Part shown: piece by piece, positions 62,727 through 64,000 of the stretch
How the letters are laid out: each line of letters opens with the position of its first letter
How positions within the stretch are numbered: position 1 is the stretch's first letter
Source of the DNA: Treponema sp. UBA6367
GTDB lineage: Bacteria; Spirochaetota; Spirochaetia; Treponematales; Treponemataceae
Assembly: GCA_002437725.1 (NCBI GenBank)
Contig: DJRF01000012.1
Span: 1 to 64,000 of the forward strand
Length of the DNA: 64,000 nucleotides
Reading direction: 5' to 3'
Position numbers and translations under genes: made by a program
Notes under the pieces: generated by a model
Told to the model about the DNA's origin: nothing
What the model saw: only the letters and a program-made list of their open reading frames with translations
The model's database searches: none

Positions 62727-64000
62727 TTACAAGCTTGTGTGGCAAGTACGAGCAATTACATCGTCCTGCTGTTCTTTTGTAAGATTGATAAAGCGAACTG
62801 CATAACCTGAAACGCGAACTGTAAAGTTTGCATACTCTGGTTTTTCAGGATGAGCCTGGCAATCCTTAAGCTTTTCAACACCGAATACGTTTACATTCAA
62901 GTGGTGAGCGCCCTTTGCAAAATATCCATCCATAACACTTACAAGATTTCCTATTCGTTCATCTTCTTCATGACCAAGAGCAGAAGGATTTATTGTCTGA
63001 GTATTTGAAATTCCGTCCAAAGCGTATTCGTAAGGAACTTTTGCAACAGAGTTCAAAGACTTAATAAGACCTTTTGTTTCTGCGCCATAGCAAGGATTTG
63101 CTCCTGGAGAGAATGGTTCATGAGCCTTTCTTCCGTCAGGAAGAGCACCTGTAGCTTTTCCATAAACAACGTTTGAAGTAATTGTAAGAATTGAAGTTGA
63201 AGGTTCTGCATTGCGGTATGTTGGATGCTTCTTGATTTTAGCCATAAATGTCTTGAGCAACCATACAGCAATTTCGTCTGCCCTGTCATCGTCTTGACCG
63301 TAGCGAGGAAATTCTCCTTCTGGAACAAAGTCGCAAGCAAGACCGTGGTCATCGCGGATTACTTTTACTTTTGCATATTTTATAGCAGAAAGCGAATCAA
63401 CTACGTGAGAGAATCCTGCGATACCTGTTGCAAATGTACGGCGAACATCGGTGTCTATAAGAGCCATTTCTGCAGCTTCATAGTAGTATTTGTCATGCAT
63501 ATAATGAATTGCGTTCAATGTATTTACATAAAGATCAGCAAGCCATTCAAGCATAAAATCATACTTTCTCATAACTTCATCGTAATCAAGATATTCTGAA
63601 GTAATTGGCTGAAGTTCAGGACCTACCTGTGCGTAAGGAGTAAGTCCATCGCGTTCATCCTTACCTCCGTTGATTGCGTACAAAAGAGCCTTTGCAAGAT
63701 TTGCGCGCGCTCCGAAGAACTGCATTTCCTTTCCTGTCTGAGTTGCAGATACACAACAGCAGATAGAATAGTCATCGCCCCAAATAGGACGCATGATGTC
63801 GTCATTTTCATATTGGATAGAAGATGTATCAATAGAAATCTTTGCAGCATAGCGGCGGAAGTTTTCTGGAAGTCTCTTTGAATAAAGGACTGTAATATTT
63901 GGTTCTGGAGATGGTCCCATGTTTTCAAGAGTGTGTAGGAAGCGGAAGTCGTTCTTTGTAACTTCAGAACGTCCATCCTGACCAAGACCTGCAACTTCAA
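62727..64000 (-). CDS. pflB: Formate C-acetyltransferase (pyruvate formate-lyase), 3' part
   Basis: The C-terminal 424 residues of PflB; the 5' end is outside the window. The frame stays open to base 64000 and upstream of the internal Met at 63920 reads FRFLHTLENMGPSPEPN, a conserved PFL block. The catalytic pair of cysteines is in DDYSICCCVSATQTGKE. The glycyl-radical loop is RVSGYAVRFINLT near the C-terminus, with the usual ARTCHTSL-type end. It splits pyruvate with CoA into acetyl-CoA and formate in anaerobic fermentation, after activation by PflA. Confidence 0.96.
   Translation of the reverse strand, partial: EVAGLGQDGRSEVTKNDFRFLHTLENMGPSPEPNITVLYSKRLPENFRRYAAKISIDTSSIQYENDDIMRPIWGDDYSICCCVSATQTGKEMQFFGARANLAKALLYAINGGKDERDGLTPYAQVGPELQPITSEYLDYDEVMRKYDFMLEWLADLYVNTLNAIHYMHDKYYYEAAEMALIDTDVRRTFATGIAGFSHVVDSLSAIKYAKVKVIRDDHGLACDFVPEGEFPRYGQDDDRADEIAVWLLKTFMAKIKKHPTYRNAEPSTSILTITSNVVYGKATGALPDGRKAHEPFSPGANPCYGAETKGLIKSLNSVAKVPYEYALDGISNTQTINPSALGHEEDERIGNLVSVMDGYFAKGAHHLNVNVFGVEKLKDCQAHPEKPEYANFTVRVSGYAVRFINLTKEQQDDVIARTCHTSL

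Overview
The window comes from a spirochaete, most likely a host-associated Treponema. The base composition is low in GC. The 16S rRNA gene at the left edge looks like Treponema. Gene content also fits: yajC-secD-secF, a potABCD transporter, a Mn-dependent CBS pyrophosphatase, a poly-G controlled outer-membrane protein, and fermentative pyruvate formate-lyase. I worked from the sequence alone, so the genus is an inference. No complete insertion sequence, prophage, CRISPR array or tRNA gene was found.

Layout. 1-1.8 kb: 16S rRNA (minus) with its leader and a strong promoter. 1.9-10 kb: a nucleotidyltransferase, yajC-secD-secF, a tRNA dihydrouridine synthase diverging from a CYTH protein, a DUF975 membrane protein and an SppA-like protease. 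10-12 kb: rplM-rpsI-recX. 12.5-18 kb: azlCD and potABCD. 18-26 kb: a GGDEF/EAL protein, an OmpA-type protein, a RecQ helicase, hisH-hisF, an acyl-ACP thioesterase and queD. 26.5-33 kb: a wall cluster murE-ddl-murD-M15 peptidase, then a lipoprotein. 33-40 kb: a phase-variable outer-membrane protein, purA, a Mn riboswitch with mntP, an ArsB-like permease and guaB. 40-47 kb: a MutS-like ATPase, leuA with an oxidoreductase under a leader-peptide attenuator, and a hybrid histidine kinase. 47-52 kb: asnS, a YihY-cNMP fusion and a long guaA. 52-64 kb: an S41 lipoprotein, argJ-argB-argD-ppaC, pflA, an amidohydrolase, gltX and the 3' part of pflB.

Most of the intergenic space is taken up by one dispersed repeat family. 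There are seven full-size or shortened copies about 87-209 bp long, one shortened copy with a degenerate end, and three fragments. They have roughly 25-bp terminal inverted repeats that start and end in TA. Base changes in one strand of a stem are matched in the other, both at the ends and in a central hairpin.

Three expression-level features stand out. At least eight genes have a -35/-10 promoter whose -10 box ends exactly 6 nt before the ATG and have no Shine-Dalgarno sequence, which predicts leaderless mRNAs. leuA is preceded by a 17-codon leader peptide with five consecutive Leu codons, followed by an intrinsic terminator and a competing pairing. The signal-peptide region of an outer-membrane protein holds a 10-G tract that puts the gene out of frame in this sequence.

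Many natural start codons were moved downstream of the longest reading frame, because an upstream TTG or GTG merely overlaps the Shine-Dalgarno or promoter sequence.
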